In this document: piece after piece, positions 37,618 through 49,704 of the stretch
Numbering within the stretch: position 1 is the stretch's first letter
How the letters are laid out: each line of letters begins with the position of its first letter
Assembly (NCBI GenBank): GCA_902729315.2
Contig: LR746275.1
Coordinates: forward strand, 1,582,501-1,646,500
Length of the DNA: 64,000 bases
Direction of reading: 5' to 3'
From: Spirodela intermedia
Lineage: Eukaryota; Streptophyta; Magnoliopsida; Alismatales; Araceae
Notes under the pieces: model-generated
Database searches by the model: none
What the model was told of the DNA's origin: nothing
The model's input: the letters and a program-made list of their open reading frames with translations, nothing else
Position numbers and translations under genes: made by a program

Positions 37618-38671
37618 TTAATATCTATGCTCCTTGGAGCTGATATTTCCCTGCAACCAGCTTCGCATCTGACCCATGGTTGGCCGCTTGTTGGCCTCCT
37701 GGCAAGCTGCTTGCTGTTCATGGAGCAGCTGCAGAAGGCAGAAATGGAGAGTGTAATGTCAGATGAGGCTTGTTCAAAACCCAAAGATAAACCAGGAAGT
37801 CAGTAGCTGGGTCTGGTGTCTACATGGCCATAAGATCGTATTAAGGTGATCCTTTCCTATGTCTGGAAAGGCCCCTAAGAAGGATGAACACAATGCATCA
37901 GGGAAAAAAAAAAAAATACTACCAAAAGAAATTGTTCACATTTCAGAGGATTCCGAGTCCTACTTGAAGAATCTGTCAAGAAACAATGAGTTTATCGGCT
38001 CAAATCATGGGTCAACATGAACACGAAATCTTAAATCTCCATCTGGTGATTTGGAATCCAAGATTATTTTCCACATAATTTGGAACGATAATCAGCCAAA
38101 AGGTTTTCATCCAGCCTTCTGACTTTCAGAGGAAAACAGTGAATGATTTCAGAAGAGAAGGCACTTGGGTTCTTCAACTGAGGCGCTGACTTCTAGTCCT
38201 AGAAACATACTGGGAAAATTTACCATAAAGAAAGGAATGATCAGTAAACATAATCATATAAATGCAACCACATTTCATGTTAGTAGATTTTTCTGATCCG
38301 ACCGGATACTATGACAAGAAACATGGAGAGCAGAGAAAGACCAGTTCACAAATTAGGTCCTTCCCCTTTTAGGCAGGATACCTACGGCGATGGATTCTCC
38401 CTCGATGCCACCATTGGGAAAATCTATGCAGACAATCTACTAAGAGTAATCGAGATTAAAAGATTAATAGCGACGGGAAATTCGAGGAGGAAGGGAAATC
38501 AGAAATGAGACCTCGTATGGAATGCAGGCCGCCGGAGAACCAGTTTCGGCGAGGTTATCCGACGGGGAATGGGCCGATGTCGCCGCTGCGGAGGGCGCGG
38601 GCAATCTCGTCGGCCACCATGAGACAAGACGACAGCCAACCTTGGAGCACCATCCAAACCACTTCTGCCAT
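37618..38671 (-). CDS. Possible small two-exon gene, unidentified
   Basis: Candidate exon 1 (38671-38564): MAEVVWMVLQGWLSSC...DEIARALRSGDIGPFP, opening at an ATG, GC-rich, with a hydrophobic start. Candidate exon 2 (37728-37618): after a strong acceptor (ttctgcag), an open frame with LLHEQQAACQEANKRPTMGQ and MRSWLQGN, ending TAA. Both are in phase 0 and would give a 72-residue protein. The exon 1 donor (ccc|gtcgga) is weak. A better-looking donor (gag|gtctca, ~38514) belongs to another frame without an ATG. The block from 38671 to ~39060 shows the GC-rich, CT-rich texture of a plant 5' region. I do not recognise the family; an extra small exon could exist in the 0.8-kb intron. Confidence 0.4.
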
Positions 38672-39640
38672 GTGAAAGACCAGCCTCCATGGCATGGCCA
38701 TGCCCGAAGCAGAAAACGGAACAAAAACCCTACACGGAACAAAGAATCAAAACCCCCCCAAAAAGGGGGAAATCCTCCGATCAAACCCTAATCGCCCCGC
38801 TGTGGCCGGAATTTGGGGTCAATCTTCTGACAGAAATACAACGAACATCTTCACGGGCTTCCCCTTCATCTTGCAAGCTCTCTAGGGTGCAATTCCTCAC
38901 CCGCTTCAGCCTGCCTCACAAGCTTTCAATCCGTCTCGGCCCTCCTCCTCCTCCTCCCCCACTCTTGGGCGCTGCTGCAGTAGCCAGGTCGTCCCAATGG
39001 GAGATCAACAGCACCAGGGCTTCTCCTTTGTAACTTTCCCTTGAGACCGACGAGCCTGAGAGAGGGAGGGAGAGGTCTTGCGCTGGGCGGTTTAGCCTTT
39101 AACGTCATATTATCTTTTCGAAACCTCAACAGGTATAAAATTATTGATAGGTGCCTAGGTTTATCTTTCACCAGGCAGCCTCCATGAAAAAAGACGCTGA
39201 AAGTAAAGGAGTTTATTTATTGATTAAATATTCTGCCGATGACCAGAAGGGTGATTAAATATATTGATTAAATAAATTAAAGGCAGCCCCCATGAAAAAA
39301 GACGCTGAAAGTAAAGGCGTTTTTTCATTTTTATAGAGTAAATGATTAGTATGATGCTGAATTAACGAATAATAAGTCAAATAAATTCCCTTTAGAGCTG
39401 ATGAGAACCGCCAACATACGAACATTATTATTTTTATATTTTAGTCCAATAAATTTTATTTTTTGGAAATTTGGTGGGGTTCTCTGCCCATCCATCTTCA
39501 GCATCGATTTTAATTAAAAACTGTGATAACTGATAAATATATATTTTTATTAAATGTCATTAGGCCGAAATGGCCGCGAGCGTTGGACTTGAATTTTTTT
39601 CATTTTTCTGAATTTTTCTGGGACCTAGTATGACTTGTCG
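38672..39640. other. Intergenic between divergent genes
   Basis: GC-rich up to ~39.1 kb (probable promoter and leader of the minus-strand gene), then AT-rich. A ~40-bp block (ggcagcc(t/c)ccatgaaaaaag...) occurs at 39173-39212 and again at 39282-39321, 109 bp apart. No other feature seen. Confidence 0.5.
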
Positions 39641-39676
<36 letters not shown>

Positions 39677-39859
39677 ACACACGCACAAACTCTCTCAATC
39701 TCTCTCCCTCTCTCTTTCTATCTCTCTCACACATAACTCTCTTTCTCTCTCTATCTCTCACACACACGAACTCTCTCCCTATTTCTTACTCTCTCTCACA
39801 CACACGCACACACGCACGCACGCATACACGCACACACAAACTGACTCTCATCCCTCTCC

Positions 39860-39890
<31 letters not shown>

Positions 39891-39955
39891 ACGCACATTC
39901 ACACAAGCTCTCTCTCTCACACACATTCACACACTCTCTGTCTCTCTGATCGTTA
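39641..39955 (+). repeat. Compound (CT)n/(CA)n tract upstream of the PhzF-like gene
   Basis: About 315 bases made almost only of CT and CA dinucleotides with interruptions, ending 56 bases before the ATG at 40011. Pyrimidine-rich on the coding strand. It opens long low-complexity frames that are not genes. It probably overlaps the promoter or 5' UTR. Confidence 0.9.
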
Positions 39956-40010
39956 CAGTGCCGGGTGTCGCCGGAGAACTGGTAGCCATATCCTTCGTGC
40001 TCAAGCAGCA

Positions 40011-42375
40011 ATGGGTGGCGGGGTGAACTACGCTGTGGTGAGCAGGCTCCACCACACGGCTCTTTCCTGCATCTTCATCTTCTTGTGTCTTCCTCGTGCC
40101 TTCGGCTCATCTCTCCATCTCTCTCCGATCGTCTCCCTCTCCCGCACGCGCGAACGTGGATCATCAGATCGACGCCTTCACCAGGGTGCCGTTCAAGGGG
40201 AACCCCGCGGCCGTGTGCCTTCTGGAGGGAGGGGACGCCGCCGCCGGTGCGAGCGATTCGTGGATGAAGTCCGTGGCGGCCGAGTTCAACATCTCCGTGA
40301 CGTGCTTCCTGGTGCCTGTCACCTTACCCTCGGAACAGTCGGAGGGATCCCCGATGGCGGCGGCAGCTGTTCCTCGGTTCCACCTCCGTTGGTTCACCAC
40401 TGTCGATGAGGTAGAGCCTCCCCTTTCTAAACCTTCTTCCTCTCGCTCAATCTCGAGAATTTCCTCAAGAATTTACAAAAAAATTACAAAGATTCTCACC
40501 AATTCCATAATCGGCTCAAGAATTCATTCGCGCTCTGTGTGTGTCTAGATTGCAATCATTGCTTCGTAAGATTATGTCGTTTGGAGATAACTCAGATACC
40601 CAAATGGATAGCCTGAGAGAGGCAACAGTGGGCAGTGGATAGGCCTTTGAACCATGAATAAGTCGCAGCCATAAGTTCTGTGATTATCACGCGGGAAGAA
40701 GAAAGTTCAGACCGTGGGAGAATAAATCATATTGACCTTAGCCTTTAATGAAGGTATTTTCATCCTCCGCTTTCTTCTATGTTGCCTCAGTCCCCTTGCC
40801 CACCACTCCAAAAATGGTGATCCCAAGTTGCTGTTAGTGAATAGGAGAGACAAGGGAGTAGGAAAGCAAAGATCACTGAAGCCGAAGTAATTGCATAAAA
40901 TTATCTTTTCATTAATAGGGAACCTTCACTTTTCGATTAGGAAACTGCTGCATGAGACTCAATTTTTCGCCTCACCCTTCCTATAGGACTCGTTGAGACC
41001 ACTTCATCCGTGCATTGGACAATTGAGTACTTTTAGTGGAGGTCCACACCTGTACTCACCGTGGTGGACAACCAGAGAGAGAGAGGGGGAAAAGAAATCT
41101 TGAAGGGCTATGATGCTGCGACGAGTGAAACCTACCAGTGGGAGGGAGGTGAATTATTTCATGAAGTCTAAATATTTTAATCTAAAGTAGATTTACCAGA
41201 AAGTAATGACAAACAGTAAAAGGATGTATAATTTTCGACAATTCACAGACCTACTACACCTATACCACCTTTGCGATTTCCACGATGTTTATGTATTAAA
41301 CTCTTAAATATTATATTCTCATTGATGCTCATTAATATTTCATATTGAATTAAGTCGAGCTTATTACCAAGGTGCCTTCTACAATTAATAGTAAAGGATG
41401 CTCACCTTGGAACTTGAGTTTTAATGTGGAAGATGGAAGTGATATCCTTCTTATTTATTGCCTTTCTGATATTTTTCCACCCTCTATTAGAGTCATACTT
41501 ATGACATGAAATTTTTTTCTTTTAAAATAACTATATTTCTTGTTCTTAATATTATTCTATGCATTTTCTCTGTTCACATCGATGCATGTTAACACTTTTA
41601 CCGATTAGTATTGACACTTTAATGAGTAGTTGAAGTGATGATTTCAAATTTTGCGCTTGTCTTCTATTTCAATTTTTCTGTCATTGACCCTTATCCATCA
41701 GGTTTTTGCGGTTTTGTTTTTGCTCTTTTGTAGTTTTAGCAGTTGTGGACAGTTTCAATGAGTTTAGTTTAGCTGTCAATACTCTCAGTGTTTTTTCTGC
41801 ATCAACCCTTTAACTTCTAGTGTTCTACCAATGATAAATGTGTCTGGATGAGCTATTTGTAGACTTGAACAATATGTCCATTTTTGATACTATAAAATAT
41901 TTTAAATATATACAAGTTATTAGTCTTTTCTCTCTCATTTTGTGAAGCAAAGTTGGAAAAATTACCAAAGATAAATAGAGATTGGACAGAGAAAAGAAAT
42001 CTAGAAAAAGGTAATATCGAATGGGTCTAGAAGGAAGGAGGGCCTCTAGAGATGCTGAAAGCAGCTGATGAAGCTTCTAGAGAGAACACTTGAGGCAGAG
42101 AAAGAAATGGAAAATGGAGATGGTTAGCGTGTGATTGGAATAATTCTTAGTTTAGAAGAGTAAATTTAGCTTAGTACTTAAGTAGAGGGCAGATGGGTGC
42201 AATAAAGGCTCTATATGTTGTAAATAGGGAGTTACTGTGGGAAGGGGTTGCTCCTTGATCTCTGTTACCAATATGTGCATTGTTTTCTTGTATTCCATGT
42301 TGCTTTCTGCGTGTTGTCATATTAGTCCAGGAAGCTATACGAAGGTTTCTTCTTCCTCTTTCTCTCTGTATATGC

Positions 42376-42417
<42 letters not shown>

Positions 42418-45400
42418 TCGGCTTTTGGACTCTTGACTTTTCTCGGAATAGAACTTGAAACTAGAATGGTCCAGGGTCTCGTCAACCCACTCTTGTCCAG
42501 TAACCCCGAGACACTTGGAATACTAACATCAAATCCGTTAGTATCTACAATGCCTTCGGCTATTCTGAGGGAAGCTCGATCACAAGATATTTCAAAGCCT
42601 TTATTCAAGCAATAATACAAGAATGAACTTAGGATGATGTAAAAGGATGACACCCAGACCCCTCGGGGTCATGGTACCTTCAAGGCATCATTTTTGTTGG
42701 CGAGTATCCTTGTACTCAGCTGGGCCCTAGCCAAAAGGGGTGGGCCAAAACAACACGGCAACGATCAACGGTGGCTCCATACCGGGTGTGATCGGAGTTG
42801 GATTTCTTGAATTTTATGAATTAAAGGAGATTTTTTTACAAAAAAAGCTAAAAGGCCCAAAAGGAAGGATTTAACCCATGTGGAAGAGGCCCCTGGTGGG
42901 GGCACCCTTGAGAGTTTAAAACTCGACTTTTTATTAAATTAAATCGAGCGATAAATCAGGTTTTAACGCCACCGGTGCAAATCCGGTGTATATGTGTGTG
43001 TGTGTGCATATATACATGCATAGGTGTAATATATGTATGCCTGTCTCTCTATCCATCTCTCTGCAGGTATATATCCATCTCAAATTCATGTCAAAGGATT
43101 AGTCCCCTCATTAACTCATTTAGAACAAGGAGATGACGAAACATTGCAAGCAAGATTCCAGCTGAAGGATGGATCTCTCATGTCATCTTTTCTAGTATTA
43201 CATCTTTTCTGCCTTTTCTTCTTTGTACTCTTCTCAGCCCTATTTTGATCTCCAGGCAAAATTTAATGGGTAAACTTATTCATAAAAATAAAGATAGAAA
43301 CAGAATACAGTCAGATTTCTCATAGTTGGAGTTCATTGTCATGACATTAATTGCAAAATCTGGAAATTTGCTATTTATCTGAGTTGGCATTTTTATTAGC
43401 ATCTTATCTTTCACTATGTCGATCATCTTTTTCAATATGTTATGAGATTCGGACGGTTCACAACCTCAGTGTGTAATATAGAAATATACTTCTAAGCAGA
43501 TATGGATGGAAGAAAACTGAATCGTATTTGCCTACATATGCAGGTTAATCTTTGCGGACATGCAACCCTGGCTTCTGCACATTTTCTTTTCACGTCCAGT
43601 TTCAAAAAATACAATGAAGTTGAATTCATCACAAAATCGGGAATATTGAGTGCTAAGAAGGTGTACGGACTTGAGCACATGAACAGCTCGAAAACGACTG
43701 CCACTGTGAATGGGGAGCAGTTCTCTATTGAGTTGAATTTTCCTCTGATTTCAGTGGTTGAATGTGACGACACAGATATCCCACTGATTTCTGGAACATT
43801 GAATGGTGCACTGGTGGTTGACGTAAAGAAAACAGCTGGAGATGACCTCATTGTACTACTTTTTCCTCTTTCATTTTCTGCTTAGTGATTACATTTTCTT
43901 TAGTTCCCTTTATTCTTCCATTGTAGATGCATACTAAAGATGCTACTAGTTTTTATCTCTCTCATGCAACCATGGAAAACATTTTTTGTTGACTGAAAGT
44001 TTGAGGCTGTGGTATCAGAATGGGAGTCCCTTAAAATAACACGTAGGCACACAGATAGAAGCGTGGTCATATTTACTTGGAGGTGGATGATCTTGTTTAT
44101 TTTTTTGCAGCTTTGTACTACTTTTTCCTCTTTCATTTTCTGCTTAGTGATTACATTTTCTTTAGTTCCCTTTATTCTTCCATTGTAGATGCATACTAAA
44201 GATGCTACTAGTTTTTATCTCTCTCATGCAACCATGGAAAACATTTTTTGTTGACTGAAAGTTTGAGGCTGTGGTATCAGAATGGGAGTCCCTTAAAATA
44301 ACACGTAGGCACACAGATAGAAGCGTGGTCATATTTACTTGGAGGTGGATGATCTTGTTTATTTTTTTGCAGCTGTGGATGATTAATAACTCTATGTATT
44401 TCTTGAGAACATCATGTCTTTCAAATGTAATGGAGGAATGAACTGTTGGCAGGTAGTGCTTGCATCAGGAAAGGACGTTGCTGATATAAAACCACAGTTT
44501 GAGGAGCTCAAGAGATGTCCCCGAAGAGGGGTTATTATAACAGGGCCTGCACCAGAAGGGTCCGGTTTTGACTTCTTCACTCGCTTCTTCTGCCCAAAGT
44601 TGGGTGTCAACGAGGTGAGCATTTCGACGCTGAGGACATAACCAGACAGAAGCCCTCATACCTGCGATTGTTTATCTCCAGATACTTACTATTATTCTTC
44701 CTTAAGGATTTGGCCCAGCTTTCTCGTGGAACCTTCATATAAATGCATCACAGAGATGCTATACTCCTGATAATCACGTACTAAGTTCTCTCCAGCTTCC
44801 TCAATCTATGAGAACAGAACATTTTCCAAGAGCTACGAATGCACTATAATACCTTTTTTAATGTTTCTTTTTAATGAATATAATTAGTGGAAATGGATTT
44901 ACTTGAACGACATATTGGGTCCTTAATTTACTGTGCTTAAATGTTGAATTTTGTTTTATATTTCTGGCTTTACTTAATGTTCTTGTCTAGGTTTCTGTAT
45001 GTGATTTATAGGAATATTTTCAATTTTAATGTACTTAAAATTCCCTAGGTTACGATAACTGTAACCCTTGGGTGATACAATGAAAGTTTAGGTTTTGTGA
45101 AATTTAAACTTAGCTGGAATTCTTTACCCTGAGTCACGTGTTTGATGGGTCATGGAGACCTAAGGAACCAGATAATTTTCCTTGTCTTCAGTAAAATTAT
45201 TGGCCCCAGTAAGAATAATGATCATTAATGTGTCAAATAGATATTTTATGGTGTTAGATGAGAGGTTGGATAAACGTCTAATCGTTTCCCTTCTATTTTT
45301 ACTTGAAATCGGGGTCTACTTTTCAAATTTCAGTTGCCAGAAGGGCCAGAGTGAACTCAGTCTGGTAGTAAGATAGCAAAGCAAGCCATCTTAGGGTCTG

Positions 45401-45676
45401 TTCTACATGTTCCATCACCGATTTGAGAATAATATAGAACTTTCTAACCTACCTGTATTTACGTTTCTCAAAATTTTGACCTCCCTGAATTTTATGCAGA
45501 CGTATTATTTTATTTGTTTCTACAACTTTTTATTTCAAAATCGCCTTCAATTCGATCGCCTATTTTATGTGTGCCCTTTTCTCTTGTTAGGATCCCGTCT
45601 GTGGAAGTGCCCACTGTTCATTGGCTCCCTATTGGGCCAGAAAGCTAGGAAAGAATAACCTTGTTGCCTACATGGT

Positions 45677-45719
<43 letters not shown>

Positions 45720-45933
45720 GTCTTTTCATGAGAGAGGTCGATTGGCTGATGATACATGTTCATTTTTGTGGATGTTATTTGGCTCCCTAATAATGAATGT
45801 ATTTGGTTTTCCTTGCATGAACCAGGCTTCTCCTAGAGGTGGAGTACTGGATCTAGTGTTAGAAGAGGAGAAACAACGATTGAGGATACGAGGACAAGCG
45901 GTCACAGTTATGACTGGTACTCTTTTGTGCTAG
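40011..45933 (+). CDS. PhzF-family (phenazine biosynthesis-like) protein, six exons
   Basis: Plant member of the PhzF isomerase/epimerase-like fold (Arabidopsis At4g02860 type); its plant substrate is not established. Exons: 40011-40037, 40168-40410, 43544-43852, 44453-44614, 45591-45674, 45826-45933. All are phase 0 with GT-AG borders; total 933 nt, 310 residues, near the usual ~300. The tiny first exon (MGGGVNYAV) joins to IDAFTRVPFKGNPAAVCLLE. The two-domain pattern follows: exon 3 VNLCGHATLASAHFLF, exon 4 RRGVIITG, exon 5 DPVCGSAHCSLAPYWA, exon 6 ASPRGG and VTVMTG. Oddity: where the family has N-L/I-S-E-T-x-F, this protein has NISVTCF, so the catalytic Glu is Val53 (codon 40297-40299). 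The exon 3 donor is GTACTA, inside a perfect 262-bp duplication. Intron 2 is 3.1 kb. Function of this copy is therefore in doubt though the frame is intact. Confidence 0.9.
42374..42414. repeat. (CA)n microsatellite in intron 2 of the PhzF-like gene
   Basis: About 18 CA units plus a flanking imperfect stretch. A short (GT)n lies at ~42991-43007 in the same intron. Confidence 0.95.
43851..44374. repeat. Perfect 262-bp tandem duplication at an exon/intron border
   Basis: Bases 43851-44112 are repeated at 44113-44374 with no difference that I can find. The unit starts with the last two bases of exon 3 of the PhzF-like gene, contains the GTACTA donor, and ends in tttttttgcagct. So intron 3 holds a second copy of the donor and two acceptor-like ends. 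Identity implies a very recent event or an assembly artefact. Confidence 0.95.
45680..45718. repeat. (CT)n microsatellite in intron 5 of the PhzF-like gene
   Basis: About 19 CT units starting just after the exon 5 donor. Confidence 0.95.
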
Positions 45934-47589
45934 GCCTCCGGTCATGAAGTCTACTGCTGGAGGTTAGATCCGATTGATTTCTTTTAATAATAATGTGGGA
46001 TCTGGTCATTGGTCTATGACCGAGGTATTGATTTGGAGGAAGGTCTGGTTTCTGCTACTTCACCACAGTTGATGTTCAAACTTTTATCTATTGACCTTTC
46101 CATCTTGGATGCGCTTGTCTCAAGATCTTTACATGACAATGAAGTACAAATAATATAAGAACTTTTATGCTGTCCTCAAATGGAGTTTCTTAAACAAGCA
46201 GGCCTTCTCGACATCAAATCAGACTCACCCACAAACTTTATTAAAGAAAATATGAAGAGTTAGAAAGTGTTAGATCTCTCTCTCTCTCTCTCTTTCTCTG
46301 TGTCCCCCCCCTCCCCCTTTGTATAAGTTATGGATCTCATTCTCATGATATATTGTTAGAGGTAGATTCCTTAATATACTCTTCCTATTCCTCAGAATTG
46401 TTCAGTATTTTGAAAAAGTTCTATTTCTCTATTACTTCATTTCCATTTACCCTTTTTTTGTTAGGCTTTTTAGGTGTGCTTAATTGCCAGCTTTGTTCTT
46501 CCCTTGAATATCTTGTGGCTTTAATTGCCACTTCTTTTTATAAATTTCTGGTTATTTCTCTCGGAAAATGTCTGATATTTTTTTGAAGAAAATGTCTCCC
46601 TCGGGAGTTGTCCCGGATTTCCCATCAATGAACTCAAGTGGAGAGTTTTAAAGTATCAGTGCCACGTACCGCTTGCATGGAAAAAACTGTCTGCCATGGT
46701 CAATAAGGGAAAAGGAAAGACTAGCCACTTTGATGGGATTGGTCTAAGTGAGGCTGATCCTTGATTCTGTGCATAGGATGGAGACTCGACAGTCATGTCC
46801 TGGAATAGCATCCAATGCAGTAAAGAGTGGTAAAACAATTATTCCGCACAGTGCAGAACATTTGAGTGACACTTCAAACGACAGTCGATAAACCCAGATG
46901 TTGCAATGATTTATGATTTTCATGGCAAAGTGTCATATGCAATACGGGGCTGTCTTTTTATTACTAAATTCTAGAACTATTTTGGATGGTTCTCAGTTTG
47001 AAATAGATCATTATCAAGATCTTAGGGTGAAGTGTGTTTTATTCAGAGAGACGAGACTTTTTGGTGTCAAAACTGTACTAAATATGGAATATGGAATATG
47101 ATCAAATAAGAATTCAAGTTTAGGAAAGGATAGACTGCCATCCCTTAGTGGGTTTTTTTATCATTTGTGTAGAGAAAACCAGGAGAAATGTTATGCTTTA
47201 GAGACAAACATCTGAAGGCTCTGTTATGACGACCAAAAAGAGTGTATGTTGTGGAGACATTAAGAAATGGACTCTACAACATAGGAAAAGCAAGGTCACT
47301 GCCTTAGAACAGTTCCGACCAAGAATAGATTGTGGTGCTTTTGCTGCAAAATGCCTTGACAAATCAGAGATAATTGCTTCAAACTTCATTGAAAAGCTCA
47401 ACTATTAGCTAAGACTGGTGGATTCAAAGGGCAATGATTAAACCCAGTCAATCATGTTAATGAGGGTACTTCTTGAGATAAACTACCTGTCACCGGGGAA
47501 GAATTCAGCAAAGAAGTCACTGAAAGGTTGAAAGAAAGGCTTCTTAACTCTCTCACCATGACTTGTATTGTGTTTATTGGGTGAAAACT
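45934..47589. other. Intergenic, possible copia gag region
   Basis: 3' flank of the PhzF-like gene, with a short CT tract at 46274-46298. No gene recognised. The stretch from about 46.6 kb to the protease remnant at 47.6 kb is where the gag part of the following copia relic should lie, but it is too decayed for me to align. A 60-codon frame at 47226-47408 is Lys-rich and unassigned. Confidence 0.4.
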
Positions 47590-49000
47590 GTATGTGTCCT
47601 ATTTCTTACTTTTCTAAAGCTTCCAAGTCTGTATACTCGAAATCATGGGTCATAGATTCTAGTTTGACAAACCATATGACCCAATATCCAAACAAATTTG
47701 AAGAGTATATATGATTGAAATTTGAAATCACAAAAAAAAAAGGGTTTGTTGATAGATCATTTGCTTTAATTCCTGGTCATGGTAACACTAAAGTTAAACC
47801 TGCTCTATCATTACACAATATCCTACATGTTCCTGAATTAACTACTAATCTTCCATCCATTCCCAATCACCGAATACTTGAATCGAATAATTGTCTTTTT
47901 TTGATATCCATTATGCATTTTGTGACCATATAGGAAGAAGATTATTGGATACATTAAGGAAAAATAATGGGTTGTACCATCTGAAAAGTATTAGAGGTGA
48001 GTTAGATGAGCGAAATGAATTGTCTCTCTGTTCATCTTACTTCACTCCTCTCTTCATACCAATTCAAGTTTTAGCTTCATCATTTAAGGCTTGGCCATCC
48101 CTCTTTTCAAGCTCTCTGAGCCACGTTTTCTTCACTGTTTCCAAACAAAATTTCGGTTGATAGCTTACATTGTGATGTTTGCAAGTTCAATACAACATTG
48201 TACTTTCCCTTCAAGTTCAATAAGATCGTCAAACCCCTTCTCCTTCCTTCATTCTGATCTTTGAGACTCATTCAAATTTCCTTATATTCCTGGTGCTGAC
48301 TGCCTCGTCTCGTTTGTTTGTGATCGTACTCTTGTAAACTAGTTCAATCTATTCAAAGAAAAAATTGAGGTGAGCAATTTTTTTTTCTGGTATTCCATGG
48401 TATGATTAAAACTCACTTTGAGTAAAGTATTAAGAGAGTTTGGCCTTATAATGTGGTGTATTTCACTCAATTTATTTATTTATTTATTTCAAAAATGAGG
48501 ACTAGTCGTGGCGAATCTCGACTTGTGTTGTTGACACTCCCCATAAAAATATAGGGTAATTGAACACAAAAACGGATATAACTCACAAGATATGAGGGCA
48601 TTGTTTTCACAATCTGCTTTATCGAAGTAATTTTCTCTACTATCTATCTAATAAACTTAATTTCCTTCTTGTGTTCAAATTTTATCTTGAAAGCGTCAAC
48701 GTAAGTGTTGCCTCCAAGGGTGGGTAGTTGTAAAAGCACAAGTTCATGTCATGAAGAACATCACTCAAAGTTAGATCTTGAAGCTCAAAAGTGTGGCTTC
48801 ATCAGTTATTCCAAACTATCAAATATGGTACAAATGCTATGTGTACTCCTATAGTGAACCCTTTGTGGCTATGGATGTAAAGCAATCCTTTTTCTACTTT
48901 GTCTAGTGTCCTTATCTTGGAGGGAAGACCTCTAGAGAAGATGAGAGTATAGAATTCATCATCTCTTGATGATTTTCTGCTAAATCAAGTATAATGGCAT
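47590..49000 (+). mobile_element. Decayed Ty1/copia retrotransposon (protease and integrase)
   Basis: Plus-strand translation with stops and frameshifts follows a copia polyprotein. At ~47640-47700: SWVIDSSLTNHMTQYPNKF (family: W..DSGA..HMT; the protease Gly is replaced by Ser). At ~47800-47850: LSLHNILHVPELTTNL. At ~47930-47990: IGRRLLDTLRKNNGLYHL, the GAG-pre-integrase lead. At ~48165-48235: CDVCKFNT...FPFKFNKIVKP, for the CxxC of the integrase zinc finger. At ~48530-48560: a TP-Q-like remnant. At ~48770-48900: SKLDLEAQKCGFISYSKL then FVAMDVKQSFF (family: SKLDP.A.KC.FLGYS...Y). No LTRs or reverse transcriptase identified. Non-functional. Confidence 0.75.
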
Positions 49001-49651
49001 CAGTCTACATTTACTACTGAGTCCACTAATGACCAATAAATTGCATCCAAATCTACAAAGGCTAAGGAGGTCATGGATTATAAGTCATTTGAATTATCAA
49101 TTGAACCCAACGGAATAGAATCTGAATCTCTAAAAAGTACTATTTATAGTTCAATTAACTAGCTAAGAAGGTTGGTTTATTCAAGACTTGTATAACCCAA
49201 ATAACTTTATGCATGAAATATTGCTCCCTCCATCAACATGCATTGAGCAATTTGATCTTGACCCTCCTTCTGTAGTGAGAGAAGGAATCAGAAAATATAC
49301 TCACTATCTTTTGTAGGTTGATTTTGCATTGCTTTCCGAGTGTCTTATCTTCTCTACCCAAAGCCAAGCAAGAGAAATTATCCTCGGGAAAAAAACTAAT
49401 CTCAAAAATCATTTGAACCTGGACTAGTTTTTAACTACATTTTCATACGGGTTAACTCTAGTATATATGAGTAAGAGTAATCTTTATTAGTGACGAAGCG
49501 ATGAGATCATGGCTAATGCAAGGTGTTTATGGGGAAGCAAGAACAGTAAAAATCCTAAATCGTGAGAGTCAATTATGGGGAATGCAAGTATGTGACATAC
49601 TATGAGATAATTTTAGAGTCAAAGACTCTCCGTGTGTCATCCAGAGAGAGT

Positions 49652-49704
<53 letters not shown>

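Noticed and set aside
38464-38784. 106-codon minus-strand frame in front of a good donor (gag|gtctca)
   Set aside because: It has no ATG and a Trp/Phe/Ser-rich composition. Kept only as an alternative to the weak donor of the small-gene model.
39630-40409. 259-codon plus-strand frame made of Ser/Leu/His/Thr repeats
   Set aside because: Translation of the CT/CA microsatellite. Its end overlaps the first PhzF exons in the wrong frame, apart from the 9-codon exon 1.
40085-40548. Continuous reading from a GTG through the first PhzF exons
   Set aside because: No ATG in that frame. A small intron (40038-40167) joining MGGGVNYAV to IDAF gives the family's N-terminus with correct GT-AG borders.
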